The notes under the pieces were generated by a model, which was not told the origin of the DNA, did no database searches, and saw only the letters and a program-made list of their open reading frames with translations. 64,000 nucleotides of DNA from Saccharina japonica. Taxonomy: Eukaryota; Sar; Phaeophyceae; Laminariales; Laminariaceae. The first letter of the stretch is position 1; each line of letters starts with the position of its first letter. Location: NCBI GenBank assembly GCA_008828725.1, contig MEHQ01004197.1, positions 231,760 to 295,759 on the forward strand, written 5' to 3'. A program made the translations under genes and the position numbers. Positions 54,011 through 63,212 of the stretch are shown here, piece by piece.

Positions 54011-54407
54011 ATAGGAGGGCCAACCCTGTGGGTTAACTCACCCAACCCGAACTCCACTGCAGCTAACTAAGGGACAGGGGGGACCAGAGTTACTCGTGGC
54101 GAATGGACACCTGACTACTATAATGGCGGGGTTTTGTGCGTCACACAGCGTGTTGCAACATTATCACCGAGCTGATTTTCCCACTATATACGCCGAACAA
54201 TTATGTTTCCAGTTTCCAGTTCCAGTTGGTCCAGACTTTTTGAGGGCTTCGTCCTAACCTAATGGTGGTTAAACCGGGAGTATTAAGGAATAGCAAGCAA
54301 ACCCCTATAAAACTGCAAAACGTGGCCCAGATTATTTTCAAGTTGTTTGCCCCCAAAACAACAACAGCGCTATGGATAGCTACTAGCCTGACAGCTACGG
54401 TAGGTAC

Positions 54408-54455
54408 CTTGTGCTCGTGCAGTCTGCTACTCCGCTCCAACGTGCACTCGTCTCG
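54408..54455 (-). CDS. Candidate 48-bp microexon
   Basis: Acceptor TTGTTGTGTTGTGCAG and donor CACAAG/GTACCT bound 16 codons, RDECTLERSSRLHEHK, in phase 0/0. It sits next to the (CT)n tract and may belong to the partial gene at 50922-53004, although a connecting exon is missing. Confidence 0.35.
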
Positions 54456-54472
54456 CTGCACAACACAACAAT

Positions 54473-54527
54473 GGCTCTCTCTCTCTTTCTCTCTCTTTCT
54501 CTCTCTCTCTCTCTCTTTCTCTCTTTT

Positions 54528-54592
<65 letters not shown>

Positions 54593-54632
54593 TTCTCTCT
54601 CGCTCTCTCTCTCTCACTCCCTCTCTTTCTCG

Positions 54633-54687
<55 letters not shown>

Positions 54688-54688
54688 G
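54473..54688 (+). repeat. (CT)n microsatellite
   Basis: About 215 bp of nearly pure CT with occasional TTT and CCC. Periodic SLSLS and RERER frames on the two strands are artefacts. Confidence 0.95.
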
Positions 54689-55114
54689 GGCGCTTTCTAC
54701 CAGGGGCTATCACGCTATGGATACTTGTATACAACACCCGTTCTCTCTCTACAAAAAATCACATTATTATATCGTATCCTTATAGAAATTTATCACTGTT
54801 GTTTACACGGGAAAGGGACTCAGGGATGTCGGTGCTGGAAAGGGCACCTCTTGGAATGGGGATATTTGTTTGTTTACGGTGCAGTTCTGAGGGGGGGGTT
54901 AAATCAGCGTGCCCAGCAGACGTCTCAATGCTCTAGACCAGGTGTGAGCGAACAATAGCATATGGCCGCCGACCGATGAGATGTGTAGGCAGCGTATATT
55001 TTCCCGCACTACGTAGCGACAAGAGTAGTGACCGAGGTAAGCAAAGGGTGCAAACGTCGCACAGATCATCGACTAAGTACCACGTCACGACCTAGCTATT
55101 TCAGGGAAGGTTCG

Positions 55115-55400
55115 TAGGTTCCTGATCTGTATGATCAGTATGATCTGTATGATCTGCATGATCTGTATGATCTAGCTCATTGTTACCGGGTGGAGGCCGT
55201 ACAATCGGCATGATGTACGACAGGTTTCCTGGGTTGGATCTGTACTATGCACACACACCTTGCGCAGCATTTCGTAACGACAGATCAGGATCTACTGTAG
55301 ATGATGTGGGTGATGTAGATGATGCAGATGCTCTAGATCGTGCTTTGTCCGACGTTGGGCAGGGTGTCAACCAACCACTGCTCGACAAGTAGTTTATTTC
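55115..55400 (+). repeat. GATC-rich dispersed repeat R3, copy 3
   Basis: Opposite orientation: (TGATCTGTA)n array of about six units, ATCTAGCTCATTGTTACCGG, TTTCCTGGGTTGGATC, then GATGATGTGGGTGATG. A plus-strand 70-residue frame (55180-55392) lies wholly in the repeat and is not called. Confidence 0.75.
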
Positions 55401-56199
55401 AGTAAGCGACAGCAGTTAAGAATCTCCTACTAATTTTGGATGTGGTTCGCGGCTTGTTGTGATGCCAACGTCGAGCATTGGCTCTTAAAGGCTATTAATA
55501 GCATACTTTAAGATTGGCGTTCCTCGCTGGGCACAAACGCGAATAAATAGCTGTAAATTCTTAAACTTGAAAACAAAAAAACTCAACCTGAAACTATGAA
55601 CTCCCCATTTCTTAAAAACACATACATGTCGCGTACTATACGTAAACCTTTCGGGATCCATGTACTTACGTATACCGATACAAAAAGCGACTGTTGATAT
55701 GATACGTAGTGTGATAAAATCAAGCGTCGGCCGGTACACAGGAAGAGCATGCAAGCAGGACCGAGCATCACTAAGCTGCTGCGCGCGTGCCTGGCAGTTC
55801 CTTCCATTGCAGTTCGGGTGCATCCCCTATGTGCTATGTATGATACTATGATATATATGTACCCCAGCAGCCTGGGTTGCTTCGTGTGCCCGATGCTGTA
55901 CTACAATCAAGTAATTTTATTTGTTTTTCGACATATGTTTTTCCCCCTGAAGCCCCAAGGCTTTAGCCCCTTCAGAACCGCACTCGCTCCCGTTTTGGGG
56001 AAAAATTACTTGTACATACTGTACCCATAGTTAGACCCAGTCTTTATGTGCAGTGCAGTAGTAAAATGATTAAGCGCCGGTGTAATCCCAGGTAATTGTG
56101 GGCCAGAGAGCATGCGCACGGCAAGGCGGGCGAAATGCCTCGGTCCGACATCCAAACCCACGGTACCCCAGGTCTTTCAAAGAAGAAACTGGAATACTG

Positions 56200-56610
56200 A
56201 CTGGCCCAGGTTAGATTTTGTACTTTTGAAAGAGGGTGCGTTCCACACTAAGATTAGTATAAAACCACTCCCGAGTTTCATATTTCCCCGGAAATATCTG
56301 GCCGGATTTCTTATGGGCCTCTTTCTTTTTGAGAGGGCCAGTAAAGCATACTATAATAGCCAGAGCGGGAGGTATACATACGATTGTCCCGGAAATCTCA
56401 GGCTGAGCTTGTTGTTGAGCGATGGATGTCTAAATATTATTCTCCCAGAAATTTCATGCTGATGTTATACGTATAGCGGGGCTCTTTTTCTGATGGGAGG
56501 GTCGGTACAGTAGAGTATATAGCCAATGCGATGAAGGCAGCAATATTATTTTCTAGGAAATCTCAAGCAGGGATTATATATTGTGGGGCTCTTTTCTATG
56601 AAAGGGACGG
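56200..56610 (+). repeat. Dispersed repeat F, copy 2 (with internal repeats)
   Basis: GAGGGTGCGTTCCACACTAA, CCGGAAATATCTGGCCGG, TTTCTTATGGGCCTCTTTC and AGAGGGCCAGTA, with the GAAATCTCA...GCTCTTTT motif recurring two or three more times to the right. Confidence 0.65.
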
Positions 56611-57064
56611 TAGAGTACTCAGCGTTTAGGCCGAAGAAGGCGCACAAATAGAGGAATCAGTGAACGAGGGAGTGGGTAATTTTGGGATATTTTTAGACGT
56701 TGACGGGTCGAACGATCAGGGGATTTCAGGCCAAGCCAGAGGTGAGAACACAACAAGAGCAAGGAGGCGTGCTGAATCATTTTTTCGGCCGAAACATTTC
56801 TGACCGACTATTACCGACTATTACTGACTATTAATGACTATTAGTATACTTCTCAACTGAAGGTTTATGATACCCGGTATCCCATTTGTGTTGCACAGCA
56901 TGGTTCATTGCACGCCTCCGGCCATGGGACTTTTCATCGGTTTAAGCCTAATGTTTTTCACAGTCACGTTTGGTTGGGGGGCATGGAACTTCTCAAGTGA
57001 AGAGCCCTCTCAAAGCACGAACCCAAGGGCAAGAACAGCACCCTCAAGTCGAAGTAAAGGGCTG

Positions 57065-57177
57065 GGGGCGGGGGGGGGGGGTGGATTCATGCCGTGTACG
57101 CCGCAGTCGTATGACCATAGACCCTTGCATCCCTACAATGCCGGGACGGAGCAAGTTGGGTCTTCACCAACCAGGCT
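57065..57177 (-). repeat. Poly(C)-ended dispersed repeat (C1)
   Basis: C1 copy in minus orientation, directly joined on its 5' side to a C2 copy, so both subfamilies lie head-to-tail here. Confidence 0.75.
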
Positions 57178-57240
57178 GGGGGGGGGGGGGGGGGGGGGTA
57201 CTCATCTGTTGCTTGCCTTGGTCATTTGACCATTGACTTG
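57178..57240 (-). repeat. Poly(C)-ended dispersed repeat (C2)
   Basis: A run of about 21 G, then TACTCATCTGTTGCTTGCC, TTGGTCATTTGACCATTGAC. Confidence 0.75.
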
Positions 57241-57334
57241 GGGGGGTGTCAACCCTCCCCGCCATGGTAGGAGGCCTCACCCCACCCCAAAACGTACACA
57301 CAAAAACGGCACGACAACGGCATGGCTCGACAGG

Positions 57335-57425
57335 AACATTGAGGTCGAAACAATGGAACCAAACGTGAAAACGAGATCGGTTCCAAGGATTGACACGATT
57401 GGCCGAAGGAAGCAAAGGCTTGGAC
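57335..57425 (+). repeat. Dispersed repeat G, copy 2
   Basis: CATTGAGGTCGAAACAATGG ... GATTGACACGATTGGCCG. Confidence 0.55.
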
Positions 57426-57744
57426 GGTAGGTCCACGTCTGGCTTGCCACAGACCATCCGAACACGCCTTAATATCATACCGTACCGTCCTCAGGAATAC
57501 TGATAATTTTTTGTAAATGGTCTCCGGGGTTATTGCTCTCTGCATTACGCTCTGCCACGTTATCCAAGTCAGCACGGAGAGGGGAACTCCGGGTGGGAGC
57601 CTCCTATTTGTCGCGGCAGAAGAAGTAATTTAACACCGAAACTTGAAAAAAAAAACGGCGGGAAAATCGGCATGTTAGGACGACAGCAAACTTTGCAGTT
57701 CCGACATACCAGCACCTCGTATGAGTACGACGTACGTTATCAGG

Positions 57745-57908
57745 TCTAGATAGCTTGCCTGTCTAACTAGCGTGCCAGCCAAACTAGCTGGCCAGTCTAG
57801 CTAGTTCGTCAGTCTACATAGCTTGTCAGCCAAACTAGCTTGTCGGTCTACTGTGGGTAGCTTGTCAGTCTAGCTAGCTTGCCAGTCTAGCTAGCTTGCC
57901 AGTCTAGA
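57745..57908 (+). repeat. ~20-bp minisatellite
   Basis: Seven or eight units close to AGCTTGCCAGTCTAGCT. Confidence 0.85.
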
Positions 57909-58054
57909 TGACTGTCCCGAAGGAGCAGTGAGTGCACCGCGAGATTTCGTCCGAGTTCCGCACAACGCCTCGAGTAAGACCGCTGACCTCGAGCGGCTGA
58001 AGGCGCCACAATCCGCAGTTGATGGCGTTTCTTGCAGCTGTCTACAATACCAGC

Positions 58055-58330
58055 ACGCCTCGGACAGATCACTAACAGATCATTGATTCCCACTCGATGA
58101 TCTAGATCTTTCAAGAAATATATGTTCCCGATCTTGTATGATCTACTGCTGTAGCTCATGTGTTGCCGGGTAGGACCCGTGTAATAATCTGCATTATCTA
58201 GCACATGTTTCCTGGGTTGGATCAGGAATTTGCAGATCCTTCACCACCTCTCACAACGGCAGGTAATAAATTAGATGATCTAGATCATGATCTATCTGAG
58301 GTGTACATTACTGCACGCTCAAGGCCTGGA
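58055..58330 (+). repeat. GATC-rich dispersed repeat R3, copy 4
   Basis: Opposite orientation: TTCCCGATCTTGTATGATC, GTAGCTCATGTGTTGCCGGG, ACATGTTTCCTGGGTTGG, CACCACCTCTCACAACGGC, GATGATCTAGATCATG. Confidence 0.75.
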
Positions 58331-58587
58331 CGGGGCTAGCATCATCCAGAAAGTGGACGAAGCAGGACCCGATGCCGGCAGGCGTGCAGAAGAGTAGTAA
58401 CGCTACGGCTATACAACCTGCCGATAAGGCACGGCTGATTATTTTACAACTGTGCATCTCGTAGCCACCAGGGGCGACAGGACGTCGCTAGCCTTGCATC
58501 GATACCTTGCAAAGTACCGCAAAAGGGCGCATTTCGGTAGGCGCCGAAACATGACAATGTCGGAGCCAGAGGGTGGAAAGCGCGCGC

Positions 58588-58711
58588 GGGGGGTGTACTC
58601 ATGTCGTGCCTGGCCGTAGTCGTAGAACCATAGACCCTCGCATCCCTACAATGCCGGGACGGAGCACGTTGGCTTTTCACCAACCAGACAGACATCGCTT
58701 GCACCAAGCAC
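58588..58711 (-). repeat. Poly(C)-ended dispersed repeat (C1)
   Basis: G-run, TGTACTCATGTCGTGCCTGG, CCATAGACCCTCGCATCCCT, GGCTTTTCACCAACCAGACA, then CTTGCACCAAGCACGAG. Confidence 0.75.
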
Positions 58712-58799
58712 GAGGGGGGGGGTCGAAGGTCGTATGCATCGACGAGGAATATTGCCCCTATCGACTGCGACAGTTCGTGCGCTGCCTATGAGGGGGCGT

Positions 58800-59950
58800 G
58801 AGGGACCTCTGCGGCGTGTACGGGGTATCGGAGGAAGCAATGGCGAACGTCGTCCCAGAAAAAAAATATGAGGAGCGGGGATTTCTGCGCTGCGGGAGGA
58901 AGGCGGCTCAGGGAAATCTGAAATGAGATTGTTGCCGGAACACGACACCGAAACCATCAGCTCCCGTAAAACGCAGTACAAACTGGGGCAGCATGTAAAC
59001 CCTTTCCGGTATAAAAGGAACGTCGCTTCCCTGGACCAGCTCTCCGAGACACGCCAGGCCCACCGGGTGCGGACGACCCGCTTGCTGGGGGGGGGGGTCA
59101 GAGGCCTCGCCGAGGCCCGGCAACGGAGTGAGTCGAGGCCGGGTCCTGCCCCCTTCTTGAAAGCGGCGCACTTGGATTCGTCCCGAATCACCTCAGTCTC
59201 GGAGTTCGTGTCCATGAGACGGTGTTTTCCGAAAATGAAGGGGTTCTTGGCGGCGAGGTATCACGCCCCTGTTGTGGTGTAACAGAGCTCGACACGCGGC
59301 ATGCCCGCTCGCGCCACCGAGCAGGCGAGCAAGCGAACCCAGCACCAGGCGCTGGTTCACGCCCTCTATCATACCCCCACAATTTCAAGCGACACTACCG
59401 ATTCACCACCAAGTAAAAAGTGAAGCTCCTTTCAACGCCGATAGGGGTCTCCGGAAGGGACACATATGCGTAGTCATTGAAAGGAGAGGTTTCCCGAGGC
59501 AATAGGACGGCAATAACGAGGCAACAAGGCGATGCTCATCGACGTCACGTACGCCGACCCGAAAGCAGGGGTTGCGTGCAGGCAGTTTCGATCGGGATGG
59601 ATCAGCTTCTTCTACACCCGAGGCTCGCAAGCGCAACCTCTAGGCGAGCACGTCCGGGGCATGTGTCCTTCAACGAGCGCTGCCATAAAAACTCGCCAAC
59701 TTCGCGACGGGAGGCTTTGGGCGCCTCGGAAAGGAAGGAAGAGACCGCATTGATCACCTGACGGCGGGGGTCGTCGGAGAAAGGAACGCAAGGTTTCCAA
59801 GAAAAGGCGTCTGCAAGGAAAGTAGTGTTGCAGGTCATGTCTGTGACCACCCCGCTTGCGACTTCGCGCCGAGGGCATCGATACAAGCTGACGGATCGTC
59901 AGGTAGCTAGCTACGAGGTAGGTAGGGGAGGGAAGACGCTGGGGGGACTG
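58800..59950. other. GC-rich block with overlapping open frames, unassigned
   Basis: Sits in AT-rich surroundings. Frames on both strands are open for 70-190 codons (for example plus 58923-59282, minus 58646-59215, plus 59532-59753). Composition is protein-like in places (LIDVTYADPKAGVACRQF, plus strand), but I recognise no domain and see no clear splice sites. It could be a decayed gene or element. Confidence 0.35.
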
Positions 59951-60051
59951 CTACGCACCTATGTCGTGGGGATGCCACGTACACGAAGAGTAGGACAAGC
60001 GACGATCTAGGTGCAATATAAGGGAAGGGGTGATAGTAAAGCAGGTGCGTA

Positions 60052-60144
60052 CTGTTGGTTAGAAGTGATAACCTACTGTACCCCAACAGTAGCCTACTGC
60101 TGACTTAGTAGGCTAGATAGTAGGTTATCATTTCTAACCAACAG
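60052..60144. repeat. Near-perfect palindrome related to SINE-like family 2
   Basis: CTGTTGGTTAGAAGTGATAA at the left end is matched by its reverse complement at the right end with one mismatch over about 26 bp. A second inner pair (AGTAGCCTACTGC and its inverse) makes most of the 93 bp foldable. Confidence 0.75.
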
Positions 60145-60149
60145 AATAC

Positions 60150-60440
60150 ATACTTTTTTTTGAGTTTGACTCAGCCTCGGCATTGATCTCCGGGGCAATC
60201 CCCAAGCCCCGCGCTACTGGTTAGAGTAGAGGAATCCACCTTCCCCCTTTTTGCCACACGAGGAAACGTTGATGATGGCCGACAATCGAACCCACGCATA
60301 TCTGTTGTTCCGTTACAAGATATAACCTACTGCTTCGCTCAGTCAGCGTGCTGACAGTGTGAGTAGTAGGCTATCTCCGCTTGTCGCCGCTCTGACTGCG
60401 TGACGTAATAGCTTATTATCTCCTCAAACCAACAAATTCG
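60150..60440 (-). repeat. SINE-like family 2, copy 2
   Basis: On the minus strand: TTGTTGGTTTGAGGAGATAA, GATAGCCTACTACTCACACT, GCAGTAGGTTATATC, then B-box-like GTGGGTTCGATTGTCGGC and CATCATCAACG, in the same order as at 25333-25520. Confidence 0.5.
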
Positions 60441-61317
60441 CATTGAGGGTTAGGTCCTAGCAGCGAAAGCGAGAAAAGGAGAGTTGCGCGAGAGTGGTAT
60501 GTATCACGTACGCATTAATAATCGGCGTTTGCATCGGCTTTGGCGCTGTATGCCCCCGGAAAGAGACGTTGGATAATAGTTGATAACGGTATCTTTGTAG
60601 TCTGCAAGAATAGGTTTACTTACCGTTTGTTGTTTTTTTGGATTTCAAGTTTGGTCGCAACTTTTTCATATTCTAACGTTTTACTATTACTAGTATGCAG
60701 AATATGTACCTGTAGATACCTACCAGGTATGTGTACGTATGTATACAGCAGTACATGATATCTTATTGGTGGATCTTGGGTTTCCTATTGTTCCGTGTGT
60801 TTTTTCCGTGTGACGTTTTATGTTGATGATCAGAGACGGAAGTATGCACGGCACTTTCTCCGTTGCCAGCAACAAAGTGATGCTACATGATGACGCGTGT
60901 ACGATATGTATGCGCGCCCTCCCTATTCAGCTAAACTAAAGGTAAGGAAGTCCCTGGTTGCGGTAGCATAATACAGCAGCAGTAGACTACTGCAACTAGT
61001 ATTGCTGTTGTAGTCTATTATATTAATAGTACGATAAGAATAATACTTTGTAGTGCAGTAGTACACTATTAATAATGTTCAGCATTCTTGCGCTTGTGCT
61101 ATAAACCTGTACGACCATCATATTCCACGTACGTACAGTAACAAAACAAGAGAATAACGAAGTCCGCCATCCTCCCCGATTGTGCTGCACGCAAGGTTCA
61201 TCGTTGACGATCATGGGCGGTGCGGTGTCAAACATAAAGATACAGAGTAGTACACATTACCAGGTAGTAACTGGTATGAAGTAAGAACGTGCTACAGGTG
61301 CTGTACGTCGCCGCCTA

Positions 61318-61497
61318 TCATAAGAGCCAATCTAAGATGACATCTGGCATGCTTTCTACCAGCGCAAAGAAGAGTATCCGCCACACAAGAGCTCGTGCGT
61401 ACGAGCAGTAATAATAATAGTAGTAGCCCTTTTCTGGCAGGTGTTTGTTGTAGTAGATGAAAGCTCTCTCTGGCGCCCGAGTCACACCCTCTTCATA
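61318..61497 (-). CDS. Candidate terminal exon, minus strand
   Basis: Acceptor ACCGTTCGTTCAG at 61498. Then LYEEGVTRAPERAFIYYN and, after a tyrosine run encoded by a TAC/TAT repeat, YARALVWRILFFALVESMPD, with a stop at 61318. The hydrophobic helix near the end could be a membrane segment. Tentative. Confidence 0.3.
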   Translation of the reverse strand, partial: YEEGVTRAPERAFIYYNKHLPEKGYYYYYYCSYARALVWRILFFALVESMPDVILDWLL

Positions 61498-62089
61498 TAA
61501 CCTGAACGAACGGTATAAAACAATACCGACTACTACCACCGTTGTTGGTCGCATAAACCCCAGCGAGTGGTACGCACAGACAGGTGATCGACGCACACAC
61601 ACCCCCACCTGCGGGCTGTGGCTTGTCCGTCTGTGTGCTGTGCGCTGCTTCATGCGGACTTCGTGACAACAAATTACTTTTTTTTCCTCTAGGACTAGCG
61701 AATGCTACAGGCGGCACGCGCGCGTGCACGTTGTATAGCTGTAACAGCAGAAGTATGAAAGGTAAAACACTCTTGTCTGTTTGTTTGTGTGGTTTTAACG
61801 GGATATGGCAGTAAAAAAAAGGATTTTACTGTTATGGATTTTACTGTTGTCATGGACTACAGGGGGGGTGCTGTCTTCTGTCTTCACTCTGGTGCACCTG
61901 TATCCGGCACTTTACATGGTGCTAGAGGTGCTTATTTATGTATGTTACCGCGTACGTACTTCAATAACGTACAACTACTACAGCAGTACAACCAGTACTA
62001 CTGTCAGCGCGGCAATATGATATCCTCGTACCAGATATATTAATATGAATACTACTACAGTACGAGGACACCTATTAATAATAAAAAAC

Positions 62090-62227
62090 AGGAAATATGG
62101 TCCAGGCTGGATTTCTATTTGAGAGAGGGTGCTATCTACACTAATTTCAAGACAACGACTCCCGAATTTATTATTTTACTCCAAATCTCAGCCTGGCTTT
62201 TTTGTTAGCCTGTTTCTTATTAGGTGT
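62090..62227 (+). repeat. Dispersed repeat F, copy 3
   Basis: GAGAGGGTGCTATCTACACT, CAAATCTCAGCCTGGC and GTTTCTTATTAGG; cut off on the right by a SINE at 62228. Confidence 0.6.
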
Positions 62228-62500
62228 CCTGTCCTGTATTTATTTTTTCTCCATCCCATTTAATATCTTCGCCCTCTTCCTTTCTCTCTCCTTGCTATTA
62301 ATAATAGTCGTAACTAATGTCCGGGGTCACAAAGTAGGTGCTTCTCCCTCCTTCCCACTACGTATGGTTCGGCCTTGAGTTTTTATCGCGAGAAAACTTG
62401 AGCCTTTTCTTTCCCTCGTCGACTCGCATCGAAGTGCGCCCAACCACGCTGCTAAAATAGACGCTCTCAGCAGTTGATTCCGTTTTACTCAAAAAAATGC
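62228..62500 (-). mobile_element. tRNA-related SINE, body plus linker
   Basis: Reverse complement of the family body with the linker that reads CAACTGCTGAGAGCGTC on the minus strand. Slightly longer than the other truncated copies. It abuts dispersed repeat F on its left. Confidence 0.75.
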
Positions 62501-62696
62501 AAACAAACTAAAAAGTCTGACGATGTCCCAATATATAAGGAACTCTTGTAGTCAATATTAATGAAAAAACGTTCTTATATTTTGGGACAGAATGGTACCC
62601 GTTACCGTGTGCTTGTACTATGGGGTAGAAACATGCCCTCAGGTATACAGCAGTAATCATAATTCATACATACGTACTGGAACACTGACTGGTAAC

Positions 62697-62801
62697 TTGT
62701 TTTCATTGGGCCTCTCTTTGCTGATCTTTGTGCTGATGATCTTTTTGCTGAGGATCTCTTTGCTGATGATACATTGTCATGCACTTCACGCAACTCTGAT
62801 A
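62697..62801 (-). CDS. Candidate exon with SAKRS repeats, minus strand
   Basis: Acceptor ATTTATATTCAG. Reads SELREVHDNVS, then a 15-bp repeat giving SAKRSSAKRSSAQRSAKRG, then PMKT before a weak donor CAA/GTTACC. The tract is very basic. It could belong with the candidate terminal exon at 61318-61497. Confidence 0.3.
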
Positions 62802-62879
62802 CTGAATATAAATGTGGTGGTACATACACTACACAGCTGCAGCACTGGCAATGCAATATTATTATAGTACGAGTAAGGC

Positions 62880-63212
62880 GGTCGCCCCGGTAGAGTAGTG
62901 GTCAGCTTCAAAGACTACTATCATTGGTACCCAGGATCGAATCCCACCGTGGTGAGAGATTTTGTCTTTATTTGAAAAAATAAAAAGGAACCAATTGCTG
63001 AGAGCGCCTTCGTGGCGTGGGTAGGCGGAATCCGACGCAAGTCGACGAGGGAAGAAAGGGCTGAAATCTTCTCGCGATAAACATGCAACGCAAGAACCGT
63101 AGTGGGGGGGGAGGGAGAGGAACCCACTTTGTGACCCCGGATCTGAGTTACGACTAGGAAGGAGAGAGAAAGGAAGGGCGAAGATAATAAATGGGAAAAA
63201 AAAAAAAAAAAA
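62880..63212 (+). mobile_element. tRNA-related SINE, full length with poly(A)
   Basis: The tRNA-like head has an A-box-like GGTAGAGTAGTGG and a B box GGATCGAATCCC, then the linker, the body shared by all copies, and a terminal run of about 21 A. This is the most complete copy and defines the orientation. A retroposed tRNA-derived SINE mobilised by a LINE is the established mode for such structures; no LINE is visible in the window. Confidence 0.85.

Noticed and set aside
54201-54936. Long open frames of RERERE and LSLSLS on the two strands
   Set aside because: They are translations of the (CT)n microsatellite and have no coding evidence. The short true-looking part (RDECTLERSSRLHEHK) is reported separately as a candidate microexon.
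55180-55392. 70-residue acidic plus-strand protein
   Set aside because: Lies entirely in a copy of dispersed repeat R3 and the frame is not kept in the other three copies.
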